Source of the DNA: Eledone cirrhosa
Taxonomy: Eukaryota; Mollusca; Cephalopoda; Octopoda; Eledonidae
Reading direction: 5' to 3'
Length of the DNA stretch: 64,000 nucleotides
NCBI GenBank assembly: GCA_964016885.1
Contig: OZ024742.1
Coordinates: forward strand, 357,779,587 to 357,843,586
Made by a program: the position numbers and the translations under genes. Each line of letters starts with the position of its first letter. Within the stretch, counting starts at the first letter, position 1. Positions 37,229-50,177 of this stretch are shown here, one piece after another. Below the pieces are notes generated by a model, which made no database searches, was not told the origin of the DNA, and was given only the letters and a program-made list of their open reading frames with translations.

Positions 37229-37970
37229 CTATCAAATGTGGTAAGTATGGCCCCGTTCCTTCAGACCTATCAAATGTGGTAAGAATGGCCCCTTCCTTCT
37301 GACCTATCAAATGTAGTAGATATGGCCCCTTCCTTCAGACCTTTCAAATGTGCTAGGTATGGCCCCTTCCTTCAGACCTATCAAATGTGGTAGGTATGGC
37401 CCCTTCCTTCAGACCTATCAAATGAGGTAAGTATGGCCCCGTTCCTTCAGACCTATCAAATGTGGTAGGTATGGCCCCTTCCTTCTGACCTATCAAATGT
37501 GCTAGATATGGCCCCTTCCTTCAGACCTTTCAAATGTGGTGAGTATCGGCCCTTCATTTAGACCTATCAAAGGTGCTAGGTATGGCTCCTTTCTTTAGAC
37601 CTATCAAATGTAGTAGGTATGGCCCCTTCCTTCAGACCTATAAAAGGTGGTAGGTATGGCCCCTTCCTTCAGAACCTTCAAATGTTGAGGTATGGCCCCT
37701 CCCTTCAGACCTATCAAAGGTGGTAAGTATGGGCCCTTCCTTCAGACCTATCAAAGGTAGTAGGTATGGCCCCATCCTTCAGAGCTATCAAAGGTGGTAG
37801 GTATGGCCACTTCCTTCAGAGCTATCAAATGTGGTAGGTATGGCCCCTTCCTTCTGACCTATCAAATATGCTAGGTATGGCCCCTTCCTTCAGACCTATC
37901 AAAGGTGGTAGGTATGGCCACTTCCTTCAGACCTATCAAATGTGGTAAGTATGGCCCCTTCCTTCAGACC

Positions 37971-38895
37971 TATGAGAGGTGGTAGGAATGGCCCCTTCCT
38001 TCAGACCTTTCAAATGTGGTAGGTATGGGCCCTTCCTTCAGACCTGTCAAATGTGTTAGGTATGGCCCCATCCTTCAGACCTTACAAATGTGGTAGGTAT
38101 GGTCCCTACCTTCAGACCTATCAAAGGTGCTAGGTATGGCCCCTTCCTTCAGACCTATCAAATATGGTAGGTATGGCCCCTTCCTTCAGACCTATCAAAG
38201 GTGGTAGGTATGGCCCCTTCCTTCAGACCTATCAAAGGTGAGTAGGTAAGGCCCCTTCCTTCAGACATTTCAAATGTGGTAGGTATGGCCCCTTCCTTCA
38301 GACCTATCAAAGGCGGTAGGTATGACCCCTTCCTTCAGACCTATCAAAGTTGAAGGGTAAGGCCCCTTCCTTCAGACCTATCAAATGTAGTAGGTATGGC
38401 CCCATCCTTCAGACCTTTCAACTATGTTATGTATGGCCCCTTCCTTCTGATCTGTCAAATGTGCTAGGTATGGCCCCTTTCTTCAGACATATCAAAGGTG
38501 GTATGTATGGCCCCTTCCTTCAGACCTATAAAAGGTGGTAGGTATGGCCCCTTCCTTCAGAACCTTCAAAGGTTGCAGGTATGGCCCCTTCCTTCAGACC
38601 TATCAAAGGTGGTAAGTATGGCCCCTTCCTTCAGACCTATCAAATGTAGTAGGTATGGCCCCTTCCTTCACACCTATCAAACGTGGTAGGTATGGCCCCT
38701 TCCTTCAGACCTTTCAAATATGGTAGGTATGGCCCCTTACTTCAGACCTATCAAAGGTGGTAGGTATGGCCCCTTCCTTCAGACCAATCTAAGGTGGTAA
38801 GTCTGGTCCCTTGCTTCAGACATTTCAAATGTGGTAGGTATGGCCCCTTCCTTCAGACATATTAAAGGTGCTAGGTAAGGCCCCTTCCTTCTGAT
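37971..38895. repeat. Array 2 duplication, copy 2 (offset 1,667 bp), followed by a 222-bp repeat
   Basis: Partner of 36,304-37,228. Just beyond the ACCAATCTAAGG unit (38,781) the same unit recurs at 39,003, an offset of 222 bp = 6 units, with the neighbouring AAGTCTGGTCCCTTGC and ATATTAAAGGTGC units also repeated. A local six-unit tandem duplication therefore sits on top of the larger one. Confidence 0.85.
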
Positions 38896-40179
38896 CTGTC
38901 AAATGTAGTAGATATGGCCCCTTCCTTCAGACCTTTCAAATATGGTAGGTATGGCCCCTTACTTCAGACCTATCAAAGGTGGTAGGTATGGCCCCTTCCT
39001 TCAGACCAATCTAAGGTGGTAAGTCTGGTCCCTTGCTTCAGACCTTTCAAATGTGGTAGGTATGGCCCCTTCCTTCAGACATATTAAAGGTGCTAGGTAA
39101 GGCCCCTTCCTTCTGATCTGTCAAATGTAGTAGATATGGCCCCTTCCTTCAGACCTTTCAAATGTGCTAGGTATGGCCCCTTCCTTCAGACCTATCAAAT
39201 GTGGTAGGTATGGCCCCTTCCTTCAGACCTATCAAATGTGGTAAGTATGGCCCCGTTCCTTCAGACCTATCAAATGTGGTAGGTATGGCCCCTTCCTTCT
39301 GACCTATCAAATGTGCAATGATATGGCCCCTTCCTTCAGACCTATCAAATGTGGTAAGTATGGCCCCTTCCTTCAGACCTATCAAATGTGGTAGGTATGA
39401 CCCCTTCCTTCAGACCTATCAAAGTTGATGGGTAAGGCCCCTTCCTTCAGACCTATCAAAGGTGGTAGGTATGGCTCCATCCTTCAGACCTTTCAAATAT
39501 GTTATGTATGGCCCCTTCCATCTGATCTGTCAAATGTGGTAGATATGGCCCCTTCCTTCTGACCTATCAAATGTGGTAGATATGGCCCCTTCCTTCAGAC
39601 TTTTCAAATGTGGTAGGCATGGTCCCTTCCTTCGGACCTATCAAAGGTGGTAGGTGTGGCCCCTATATTCAGACCTATCAAATGTAGTAGGTATGGCCCA
39701 TTCCTTCTGAACTATGAAAGGTGGTAGGTATGGCCCCTTCCTTGAGACCTTACAAACGTGGAAGGTATGGTCCCTTCCTTCAGACCTATGAAAGGTGGTA
39801 GGTATGGCCTCTTCCTTCAGACCTATCAAAGGTGATAGGTAAGGTCCCTTCCTTCAGACTTAACAAATGTGTTAGGTAAGGCCCCTTCTTTCAGACCTAT
39901 CAAAGGTGGTAGGTATGGCCCCTTCCTTCAAAGCTATCAAACGTGGTAGGTATGGCCCCTTCCTTCAGACCTATCAAATGTGGTAGGTATGGGCCCTTCC
40001 TTCAGACCTACCAAATATGGTAGGTATGGCCCCTTCCTTCAGACATATCAAAGGTGGTATGTATGGCCCCTTCCTTCAGACCTATAAAAGGTGGTAGGTA
40101 TGGCCCTTTTCTTCAGAACCTTCAAAGCTTCCAGGTATGGCCCCTTCCTTCAGACCTATCAAAGGTGGTAAGTATGGGC

Positions 40180-41030
40180 CCTTCCTTCAGACCTATCAAA
40201 GGTATTAGGTATGGCCCCATCCTTCAGACCTATCAAATATGGTACGTATGGCCCCTTCCTTCTGACCTATCAAATATGCTAGGTATGGCCCCTTCCTTCA
40301 GACCTATCAAAGGTGGTAGGTATGGCCCCTTAATTTCAGACCTATCAAAGGTGGTAGGTATGGCCACTTCCTTCAGACCTATCAAAGGTGGTAGGTATGG
40401 CCCCTTTCTTCAGACCTATCAAATGTGGTAGGTATGGCCCCTTCCTTCGGACCTATCAAATATGGTACGTATAGCCCATTCCTTCAGACCTATCAAATGT
40501 AGTAGGTATGGCCCCTATTTTCAAACCTATCAAATGTAGTAGGTATGGCCTCTTCCTTCAGACCTATCAAAGGTAGTAGGTGCGGCCCCTACATTCTGAC
40601 CTATAAAATGTAGTAGATATGGCCGCTTCCTTCAGACCTTTCAAATATGGTAGGTATGTCCCCTTACTTCAGACCTATCAAAGGTGGTAGGTATGGCCCC
40701 TTCCTTCAGACCTATCAAAGGTAGTAGGTATGGCCCCTTCCTTTAGACCTTTCAAATGTGGTATGTATGGCCCCTTCCTTCAGACATATCAAAGGTGATA
40801 GGTAAGGCCCCTTCCTTCAGACCTATCAAATGTAGTAGATATGGCCCCTTCCTTCAGACCTTTCAAATGTGTTAGGTATGGCCCCTTCCTTCAGACCTAT
40901 CAAATGTGGTAGGTATAGACCCTTCCTTCAGACCTATCAAATGTGGTAAGTATGGCCCCTTCCTTCAGACCTATCAAATGTGGTAGGTATGGCCCCTTCC
41001 TTCAGACCTATCAATGTTGATGGGTAAGGC
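40180..41030. repeat. Array 2 duplication, copy 1 (offset about 2,183 bp)
   Basis: Rare units such as CCCCTTAATTTCAGACC (40,326; a 1-bp insertion), ATGGTACGTATGG and CCCCTATTTTCAAACC recur near 42,363-43,180. The offset is 2,183 bp (59 units) at the first marker and about one unit less after the CCCCTATTTTC marker, so copy 2 has lost a unit. The right boundary is approximate. Confidence 0.75.
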
Positions 41031-42362
41031 CCCCTCCTTCTGATCTGTCAAATGTGGTAGGTATGGCCCCTTCCTTCTGACCTATCAAATGTGGTAGATA
41101 TGGCCCCTTCCTTCAGACGTATCAAAGGGTGTATGTACGGCCCCTTCCCAAGACCTTTCAAATGTGGTAGGTATTGTCCCTTCCTTCAGACCTTTCAAAT
41201 GTGGTAGGTATCAGCCCTTCATTTAGACCTATCAAAGGTGCTAGGTGAGGCCCCTTCCTTCAGACCTATCAAATGTGGTAGGTATGGCCCCTTCCTTCAG
41301 ACCATTCAAATGTGGTAGGTATGGCTCCTTCCTTCAGACGTATCAAATGTAGTAGGTATGGCCCCTTCTTTCAGACCTATCAAAGGTGGTAGGTGTGGCC
41401 CCTATATTCAGACCCATCAAACGTAGTAGGTATGGCCCCTTCTTTGACACCTATCAAAGTTGGTAGGTATGGCCCCTTCCTTCAGACCTATCAAAGGTGG
41501 TAGGTATGGCCCCTTCCTTTAGACCTATCAAATGTGGTAGGTATGGCCCATTCCTTCTGAACTATGAAAGGTGGTATGTATGGCCCCTTCCTTCAGACCT
41601 ATCAAAGGTGGTATTAATGGCCTCTTCCTTCAGACCTATCAAAGGTGGTAGGTAAGGCCCCTTCATTCAGACCTATCAAATGTGGTAGGTATGGCCCTTT
41701 CCTTCAGGCCCTCCAAATATGGTAAGTATGGCCCCTTCCTTCAGACCTTTCAAAGGTGGCAGCTATGGCCCCTACCTTCAGACCTATCACATGTAGTAGG
41801 TATGGCCCCTACCTTCAGACCTATCAAAGGTGGTAGGTATGGCCGCTTCCTTCAGACCTTACAAATGTGGTAGGTATGGTCCCTTCCTTCAGACCTATCA
41901 AATGTGGTAGGTATGGCTCCTTCCTTCAGACCTTTCAAGTATGCTAGGTATGTCCCCTTACTTCAGACCTATCAAAGGTGTTAGGTATGGCCTCTTCCTT
42001 CAGACCTATCAAAGGTAGTAGGTATGGCCCCTTCCTTCAGACGTATCAAAGGTGGTAGGTATGGCCCCTTCCTTCAAACCTATCAAAAGTGGTAGGTATG
42101 GCCCCTTCCTTCAGACCTATAAAAGGTGGTAGGTATGGGCCCTTCCTTCAGACCTATCAAATGTGGCAGGTATGGCCCCTTCCTTCAGACCTATCAAATG
42201 TGGTAGGTATGGGCCCTTCCTTCAGACCTACCAAATATGGTAGGTATGGCCCCTTCCTTCAGACCTATCAAAGGTGGTAGGTATGGCCCCTTCCTTCAGA
42301 CCTATCAAAGGTGGTATGTATGGCCCCTTCCTTCAGACCTATAAAAGGTGGTAGGTATGGCC

Positions 42363-43180
42363 CCTTCCTTCAGACCTATCAAAGGTAGTAGGTATGGCCC
42401 CATCCTTCAGACCTATCAAATATGGTACGTATGGCCCCTTCCTGCTGACCTATCAAATATGCTAGGTATAGCCCCTTCCTTCAGACCTATCAAAGGTGGT
42501 AGGTATGGCCCCTTAATTTCAGACCTATGAAAGGTGGTAGGTATGGCCACTTCCTTCAGACCTATCAAAGGTGGTAGATATGGCCCCTTCCTTCAGACCT
42601 ATCAAATGTGGTAGGTATGGCCCCTTTCTTTGGACCTATCAAATGTAGTATGTATGGCCCCTATTTTCAAACCTATCAAATGTAGTAGGTATGGCCTCTT
42701 CCTTCAGACCTATCAAAGGTAGTAGGTGTGGCCCCTACATTCAGACCTATCAAATGTAGTAGGTATGGCCCCTTCCTTCACACCTATCAAAGGTGGTAGG
42801 TATGGCCGCTTCCTTCAGACCTTACAAATGTGGTAGGTATGGTCCCTTCCTTCAGACCTATCAAAGGTGGTAGGTATGGCCCCTTCCTTCAGACCTTTTC
42901 AAATATGGGAAGTATGTCCCCTTACTTCAGACCTATCAAAGGTGGTAGGTATGGCCCCTTCCTTCAGACCTATCAAAGGTGGTAGGTATGGCCCCTTCCT
43001 TCAGACCTATCAAATGTAGTAGATATGGCCCCTTCCTTCAGACCTTTCAAATGTGTTAGGTATAGCCCCTTCCTTCAGACCTATCAAATGTGGTAAGTAT
43101 GGCCCCTTCCTTCAGACCTATCAAATGTGGTAAGTATGGCCCCTTCCTTCAGACCTATCAAAGTTGATGGGTATGGCCCC
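42363..43180. repeat. Array 2 duplication, copy 2 (offset about 2,183 bp)
   Basis: Partner of 40,180-41,030; the CCCCTTAATTTCAG insertion unit is at 42,509. It has more private substitutions than the 2,553-bp pair (GGAAGTATGTCC near 42,908, CTTTGGACC near 42,630), so the event is older. Confidence 0.75.
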
Positions 43181-46100
43181 TTCCTTCAGACCTTTCAAAG
43201 GTGGTAGGTAAGGCCCCTTCCTTCAGACCTATCAAAGGCGGTAGGTAGGGCCCCTTCCTTCAGACCTTTCAAATGTGGTAAGTATGGCCCCTTCCTTCAG
43301 ACGTTTCAAATGTGGTAGGTATCGCCCCTTCCTTCAGACCTATCAAATGTGTTAGGTATGGCTCCTTCCTTCAGACCTATCTAATATGGTACATATGGCC
43401 CCTTCCTTCAGACCTATCAAATGTGGTAGGTATAGACCCTTCCTTCAGACCTATCAAATGTGGTAAGTATGGCCCCTTCCTTCAGACCTATCAAATGTGG
43501 TAGATATGGCCCCTTCCTTCAGACCTATCAAAGTTGATGGGTAAGGCCCCCTCCTTCTGATCTGTCAAATGTGGTAGGTATGGCCCCTTCCTTCTGACCT
43601 ATCAAATGTGGTAGATATAGCCCCTTCCTTCAGACCTTTCAAATGTGGTAGGTATCGGCCCTTCATTTAGACCTATCAAAGGTGCTAGGTGAGGCCCCTT
43701 CCTTCAGACCTATCAAAGGTGGTAGTAATGGCCTCTTCCTTCAGACCTATCAAAGGTGGTAGGTAAGGCCCCTTCATTCAGACCTATCAAAGGTGATAGG
43801 TATGGCCCCTTCCTTCAAACCTATCAAACGTGGTAGGTATGGCACCTTCCTTCAGACCTATCAAAGGTGGTAGGTATGGCCCCTTCCTTCAGATCTATCA
43901 AATGTGGTAGGTATAGCCCCTTCCTTCAGACCTATCAAATGTGGTAAGTATGGCCCCTTCCTTCAGACCTATCAAATGTGGTAAGTAAGGGCCCTTCCTT
44001 CAGACCTATCAAAGTTGATGGGTATGGCCCCTTCCTTCAGACCTTTCAAAGGTGTTAGGTAAGGCCCCTTCCTTCAGACCTATCAATGGCGGTAGGTACG
44101 GCCCCTTCCTTCAGACCTTTCAAATGTGGTAAGTATGGCCCCTTCCTTCAGACGTTTCAAATGTGGTAGGTATAGCTCCTTCCTTCAGACCTATCAAAGG
44201 TGTTAGGTATGGCCCCTTCCTTCAGACCTATCAAAGGTGTTAGGTATGACCTCTTCCTTCAGACCTTACAAATGTGGAAGGTATGGCCCCTTCCTTCAGA
44301 CCTATCAAAGGTGGTAGGTATGGCCCCTTCCTTCAGACCTATCAAAGGTGGTAGGTATGACCTCTTCCTTCAGACCTATCAAACGTGGTAGGTATGGCCC
44401 CTTCCTTCAAACCTATCAAATGTGGTAGGTATGGCCCATTCCTTCTGACCTATGAAAGGTGGTAGGTATGGCCCCTTCCTTCAGACCTATCAAAGGTGGT
44501 AGGTACGGCCCCTTCCTTCAGACCTATCAAAGGTGGTAGGTATGACCTCTTCCTTCAGACCTATCAAACGTGGTAGGTATGGCCCCTTCCTTCAAACCTA
44601 TCAAATGTGGTAGGTATGGCCCCTTCCTTCAAACCTATCAAACGTGGTAGGTATGGCCCCTTCCTTCAGACCTACCAAATATGGTAGGTATGGCCCCTTC
44701 CTTCAGACTTATCAAAGGTGGTAGGTATGGCCCCTTCCTTCAGACCTATCAAAGGTGGTAGTTATGGCCCCTTCCTTCAGAACCTTCAAAGGTTGCAGGT
44801 ATGGCCCCTTCCTTCAGACCTATCAAAGGTGGTAGGTATGGCCACTTCCTTCAGACCTATCAAATGTGGTAGGTATGGCCCCTTCCTTCGGACCTATCAA
44901 ATATGGTAGATATGGCCCTTTCCTTCAGAACTATCAAAGGTAGTAGGTGTGGCCCCTACATTCTGACCTATCAAAGGTGGTAGGTATGGCCCCTTCCTTC
45001 ACACCTATCAAAGGTGGTAGGTATGGCCCCTTCCTTAAGACCTATCAAAGGTGGTAGGTATGGCCCCTTCCTTCAGACCTTACAAATGTGGTAGGTATGG
45101 TCCCTTCCTTCAGACCTATCAAAGGTGGTAGGTATGGCCCCTTCCTTCAGACCTTTCAAATATGGTAGGTATGGCCCCTTACTTCAGACCTATTAAAGGT
45201 TGTAGGTATGGCCCCTTCCTTCAGACCTATCAAAGGTGGTAGGTATGGCCCCTTCCTTCAGACCTTTCAAATGTGGTAGGTATGGCCCCTTCCTTCAGAC
45301 ATATCAAAGGTGCTAGGTAAGGCCCCTTCCTTCAGACCTATCAAATGTAGTAGATATGGCCCCTACCTTCAGACATTTCAAATGTGGTAGGTATGGCCCC
45401 TTCCTTCAGATCTATCAAATGTGGTAGGTATGGCCTCTTCCTTCAGACCTATCAAATGTGGTAGGTATGGCCCCTTCCTTCAGACCTATCAAAGTTGATG
45501 GGTAAGGCCCCTTCCTTCAGACCTATCAAAGGTGGTAGCTATGGCCCCATCCTTCAGACCTTTCAAATATGTTAGGTATGGCCCCTTCCTTCTGATCTGT
45601 CAAATGTGGTAGATATGGCCCCTTCCTTCAGACCTATCAAAGGCGGTAGGTACGGCCTCTTCATTCAGACCTTTCAAATGTGGTAGGTATGTTCCCTTCC
45701 TTCAGACCTATCAAATGTGGTAGGTATAGCCCCTTCCTTCAGACCTATCAAATGTGGTAAGTATGGCCCCTTCCTTCAGACCTATCAAAAGTAGTAGGTA
45801 TGGCCCCATCCTACAGACCTATCAAATATGGTAGGTATGGCCCCTTCCTTCTGACCTATCAAATATGCTAGGTATGGCCCCTTCCTTCAGACCTATCAAA
45901 GGGGGTAGGTATGGCCCCTTCCTTCAGACCTATCAAAGGTGGTAGGTATGGCCCCTTTCTTCAGACCTATCAAAGGTGCTATGTAAGTCCACTTTCTTCA
46001 GACCTATCAAAGGTGGTAGGTATGGCCCCTTCCTTCAGACCTATCAAAGGTGGTAGGTATGGTCCCTTCCTTCAGACCTATCAAAGGTGGTAGGTATGGC

Positions 46101-46664
46101 CCCTTCCTTCAGACCTATCAAAGGTGGTAGGTAAGGCCCCTTCATTCAGACCTATCAAATGTGGTAGGTATGGCCCCTTCCTTCAGACCTATCAAATGTG
46201 GTAGGTATGGCCACTTCCTTCGGACCTATCAAATATGGTAGGTATGGCCCCTTCCTTCTGACCTATCAAATATGCTAGGTATGGCCCCTTCCTTCAGACC
46301 TATCAAAGGGGGTAGGTATGGCCCCTTCCTTCAGACCTATCAAAGGTGGTAGGTATGGCCCCTTTCTTCAGACCTATCAAAGGTGCTAGGTAAGGCCGCT
46401 TCCTTCAGACCTATCAAAGGTGGTAGTAATGGCCCCTTCCTTCAGACCTTTCAAATATGGTAGGTATGGCCCCTTACTTCAGACCTATCAAAGGTGGTAG
46501 GTATGGCCCCTTCCTTCAGACCTATCAAAGGTGGTAGATATGACCTCTTCCTTCAGACCTTACAAATGTGGTAGGTATTGTCCCTTCCTTCAGACCTATC
46601 AAAGGTGGTAGGTATGGCCCCTTCCTTCAGACCTATCAAAGGTGGTAGGTATGGTCCCTTCCTT

Positions 46665-47560
46665 CAGACATATCAAAGGTGTTATGTAAGGCCCCTTCCT
46701 TCAGACCTATCAAATGTAGTAGATATGGCCCCTTCCTTCAGACCTTTCAAATGTGTTAGGTATGTTCCCTTCCTTCAGACCTATCAAATGTGGTAGGTAT
46801 AGCCCCTTCCTTCAGACCTATCAAATGTGGTAAGTATGGCCCCTTCCTTCAGACCTATCAAATGTGGTAGATATGGCCCCTTCCTTCAGACCTATCAAAG
46901 CTGATGGGTAAGGCCCCTTCCTTCAGACCTATCAAAGGTGGTAGGTATCGCTCCTTCCTTCAGTCCTTTCAAATGTGGTAGGTATGGCCTCTTCCTTCTG
47001 ATCTGTCAAATGTGGTAGGTGTGGCCTCTTCCTTCGGACCTATCAAATGTGGTAGATATGGCCCCTTCCTTCAGACCTATCAAAAGCGGTAGGTACGGCC
47101 TCTTCCTTCAGACCTTTCAAATGTGGTAGGTATTGTCCCTTCCTTCAGACCTATCAAATGTGGTAGGTATCGGTCCTTCATTTAGATCTATCAAAGGTGC
47201 TCGTTAAGGCCCCTTCCTTCAGATCTATCAAAGGTGGTAGGTATGGCCCCTTCTTTCAGACCATTCAAAGGTGGTAGGTATGGCTCCTTCCTTCAGACCT
47301 ATCAAATGTAGTAGGTATGGCCCCTTCCTTCAAACCTATCAAATGTAGTAGGTATGGCCACTTCCTTCAGACCTATGAAAGGTGGTAGGTGTGGCCCCTA
47401 TATTCAGACCTATCAAATGTCGTAGGTATGGCCCCTTCCTTGACACCTATCAAAGTTGGTAGGTATGGCCCCTTCCTTCAGACCTATCAAAGGATGTAGG
47501 TATGACCTCTTCCTTCAGACCTTACATATGTGGTAGGTATTGTCCCTTCCTTCAGACCTA
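46665..47560. repeat. Array 2 duplication, copy 1 (offset 1,554 bp)
   Basis: The series CAGACATATCAAAGGTGTTATG (46,665), GTATGTTCCC, AAGCTGATGGG, GGTACGGCCTC, GTGCTCGTTAAGG, TTGACACC and AAAGGATGTA recurs from 48,219. The offset is 1,554 bp = 42 units at first and falls to about 1,450 bp as copy 2 lacks one to three units at separate points. Confidence 0.8.
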
Positions 47561-47862
47561 TCAAAGGTGGTAGGTATGGCCCCTTACTTCAGACCTATCA
47601 AAGGTGGTAGGTATGGCCCCTTCCTTCAGACCTATCAAAGGTGGTAGATATGACCTCTTCCTTCAGACCTTACAAATGTGGTAGGTATTGTCCCTTCCTT
47701 CAGACCTATCAAAGGTGGTAGGTATGGCCCCTTCCTTCAGACCTATCAAAGGTGGTAGTAATGGCCTCTTCCTTCAGACCTATCAAAGGTGGTAGGTAAG
47801 GCCCCTTCCTTCAGACCTATCAAAGGTGGTAGGTATGGCCCCTTCCTTCAGACCTATCAAAG

Positions 47863-48158
47863 GTGGTAGGTATGGCCCCTTCCTTCAGACCTATCAAAGG
47901 TGGTAGTAATGGCCCCTTCATTCAGACCTATGAAATGTGTTACGTAAGGCCCCTTCCTTCAGAACTATCAAAGGTGGTAGGTATGTCCCCTTCCTTCAGA
48001 CCTATCAAAGGTGGTAGGTATGGCCCCTTCCTTCAGACCTATCAAAGGTGGTAGTAATGGCCCCTTCATTCAGACCTATGAAATGTGTTACGTAAGGCCC
48101 CTTCCTTCAGAACTATCAAAGGTGGTAGGTATGGCCCCTTCCTTCAGACCTATCAAAG
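47863..48158. repeat. Local 148-bp (four-unit) tandem duplication in array 2
   Basis: The unit series GTAGTAATGGCCCC, CATTCAGACCTATG, GTGTTACGTAAGG and CAGAACTATC appears twice with an offset of 148 bp = 4 x 37. The copies differ by one change, GTATGTCCCC against GTATGGCCCC. Confidence 0.88.
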
Positions 48159-48218
48159 GTGGTAGGTATGGCCCCTTCCTTCAGACCTTTCAAATGTGGT
48201 AGGTATGGCCCCTACCTT

Positions 48219-48995
48219 CAGACATATCAAAGGTGTTATGTAAGGCCCCTTCCTTCAGACCTATCAAATGTAGTAGATATGGCCCCTTCCTTCAGACCTT
48301 TCAAATGTGTTAGGTATGTTCCCTTCCTTCAGACCTATCAAATGTGGTAGGTATAGCCCCTTCCTTCAGACCTATCAAATGTGGTAAGTATGGCCCCTTC
48401 CTTCAGACCTATCAAATGTGGTAGGTATGGCCCCTTCCTTCAGACCTATCAAAGCTGATGGGTAAGGCCCCTTCCTTCAGACCTATCAAAGGTGGTAGGT
48501 ATGGCCCCATCCTTCAAACCTTTCAAATATGTTAGGTATGGCCCCTTCCTTCTGATCTGTCAAATGTGGTAGATATGGCCCCTTCCTTCAGACCTATCAA
48601 AGGCGGTAGGTACGGCCTCTTCATTCAGACCTTTCAAATGTGGTAGGTATTGTCCCTTCCTTCAGACCTATCAAATGTGGTAGGTATCGGCCCTTCATTT
48701 AGATCTATCAAAGGTGCTCGTTAAGGCCCCTTCCTTCAGATCTATCAAAGGTGGTAGGTATGGCCCCTTCTTTCAGACCATTCAAATGTGGTAGGTAAGG
48801 CCACTTCCTTCAGACCTATGAAAGGTGGTAGGTGTGGCCCCTATATTCAGACCTATCAAAAGTCGTAGGTATGGCCCCTTCCTTGACACCTATCAAAGTT
48901 GGTAGGTATGGCCCCTTCCTTCAGTCCTATCAAAGGATGTATGTATGACCTCTTCCTTCAGACCTTACATATGTGGTAGGTATTGTCCCTTCCTT
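48219..48995. repeat. Array 2 duplication, copy 2 (offset 1,554 bp)
   Basis: Partner of 46,665-47,560, shorter by whole units. The loss points are near 48,570 and 48,790. Private changes include TATCAAAAGTCG near 48,858 and GGATGTATGTATG near 48,933. Confidence 0.8.
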
Positions 48996-50177
48996 CAGAC
49001 CTATCGAATGTGGTAGGTATGGCCACTTCCTTCGGACCTATCAAATATGGTAGGTATAGCCCCTTTCTTCAGATCTATCAAATGTAGTAGGTATGGCCCC
49101 TATTTTCAAACCTATCAAATGTAGTAAGTATGGCCCCTTCCTTCAAACCTATCAAAGGTGGTAGGTATGGCCCCTTCCTTCAGACTTTACAAATGTGGTA
49201 GGTATGGCCCCTTACTTCAGACCTATCAAAGGTGGTAGGTATGGCCCCTTCCTTCAGACCTTTCAAATATGGTAGGTATGGCCCCTTACTTCAGACCTAT
49301 CAAAGGTGGTAGGTATGGCCCCTTCCTTCAGACCTATCAAAGGTGGTAGTTATGGCCCCTTCCTTCAGACCTATCAAATGTGGTAGGTATGGCCCCTTCC
49401 TTCAGACCTATCAAAGGTGGTAGGTAAGGCCCCTTCATTCAGACCTATGAAATGTGTTACGTAAGCCCCTTCCTTCAGACCTATCAAAGGTGGTAGGTAT
49501 GGCCCCTTCCTTCAGACCTATCAAAGGTGGTAGGTATGGCCCCTTACTTCAGACCTTTCAAATGTGGTAGGTATGGCCCCTTCCTTCAGACCTATCAAAT
49601 GTAGTAGATATGGCCCCTTCCTTCAGACCTTTCAAATGTGTTATTTATGGCCCCTTCCTTCAGACCTATCAAATGTGGTAGGTATAGCCCCTTCCTTCAG
49701 ACCTATCAAATGTGGTAAGTATGGCCCCTTCCTTCAGACCTATCAAAGGTGGTAGGTATGGCCCCATCCTTCAGACCTTTCAAATATGTTAGGTATGGCC
49801 CCTTCCTTCTGATCTGTCAAATATGGTAGGTATGGCCCCTTCCTTCTGACCTATCAAATGTGGTAGATATGGCTCCTTCCTTCAGACCTATCAAATGTAG
49901 TACGTATGGCCCCTTCCTTCAGACCTATCAAAGGTGGTAGGTGTGGTCCCTATATTCAGACCTATCGAATGTAGTAGGTATGGCACTTCCTTCAGACCTA
50001 TCAAAGGTAGTAGGTAAGGCCCCTTCCTTCAAACCTAACAAATGTGTTAGGTATGGCCCCTTCCTTCAGACCTATCAAAGGTGGTAGGTATGGCCCCTTC
50101 CTTCAAACCTATCAAATATGGTAGGTATGGCCCCTTCCTTCAGACATATCAAATGTGGTAAGTATGGGCCCTTCCTT

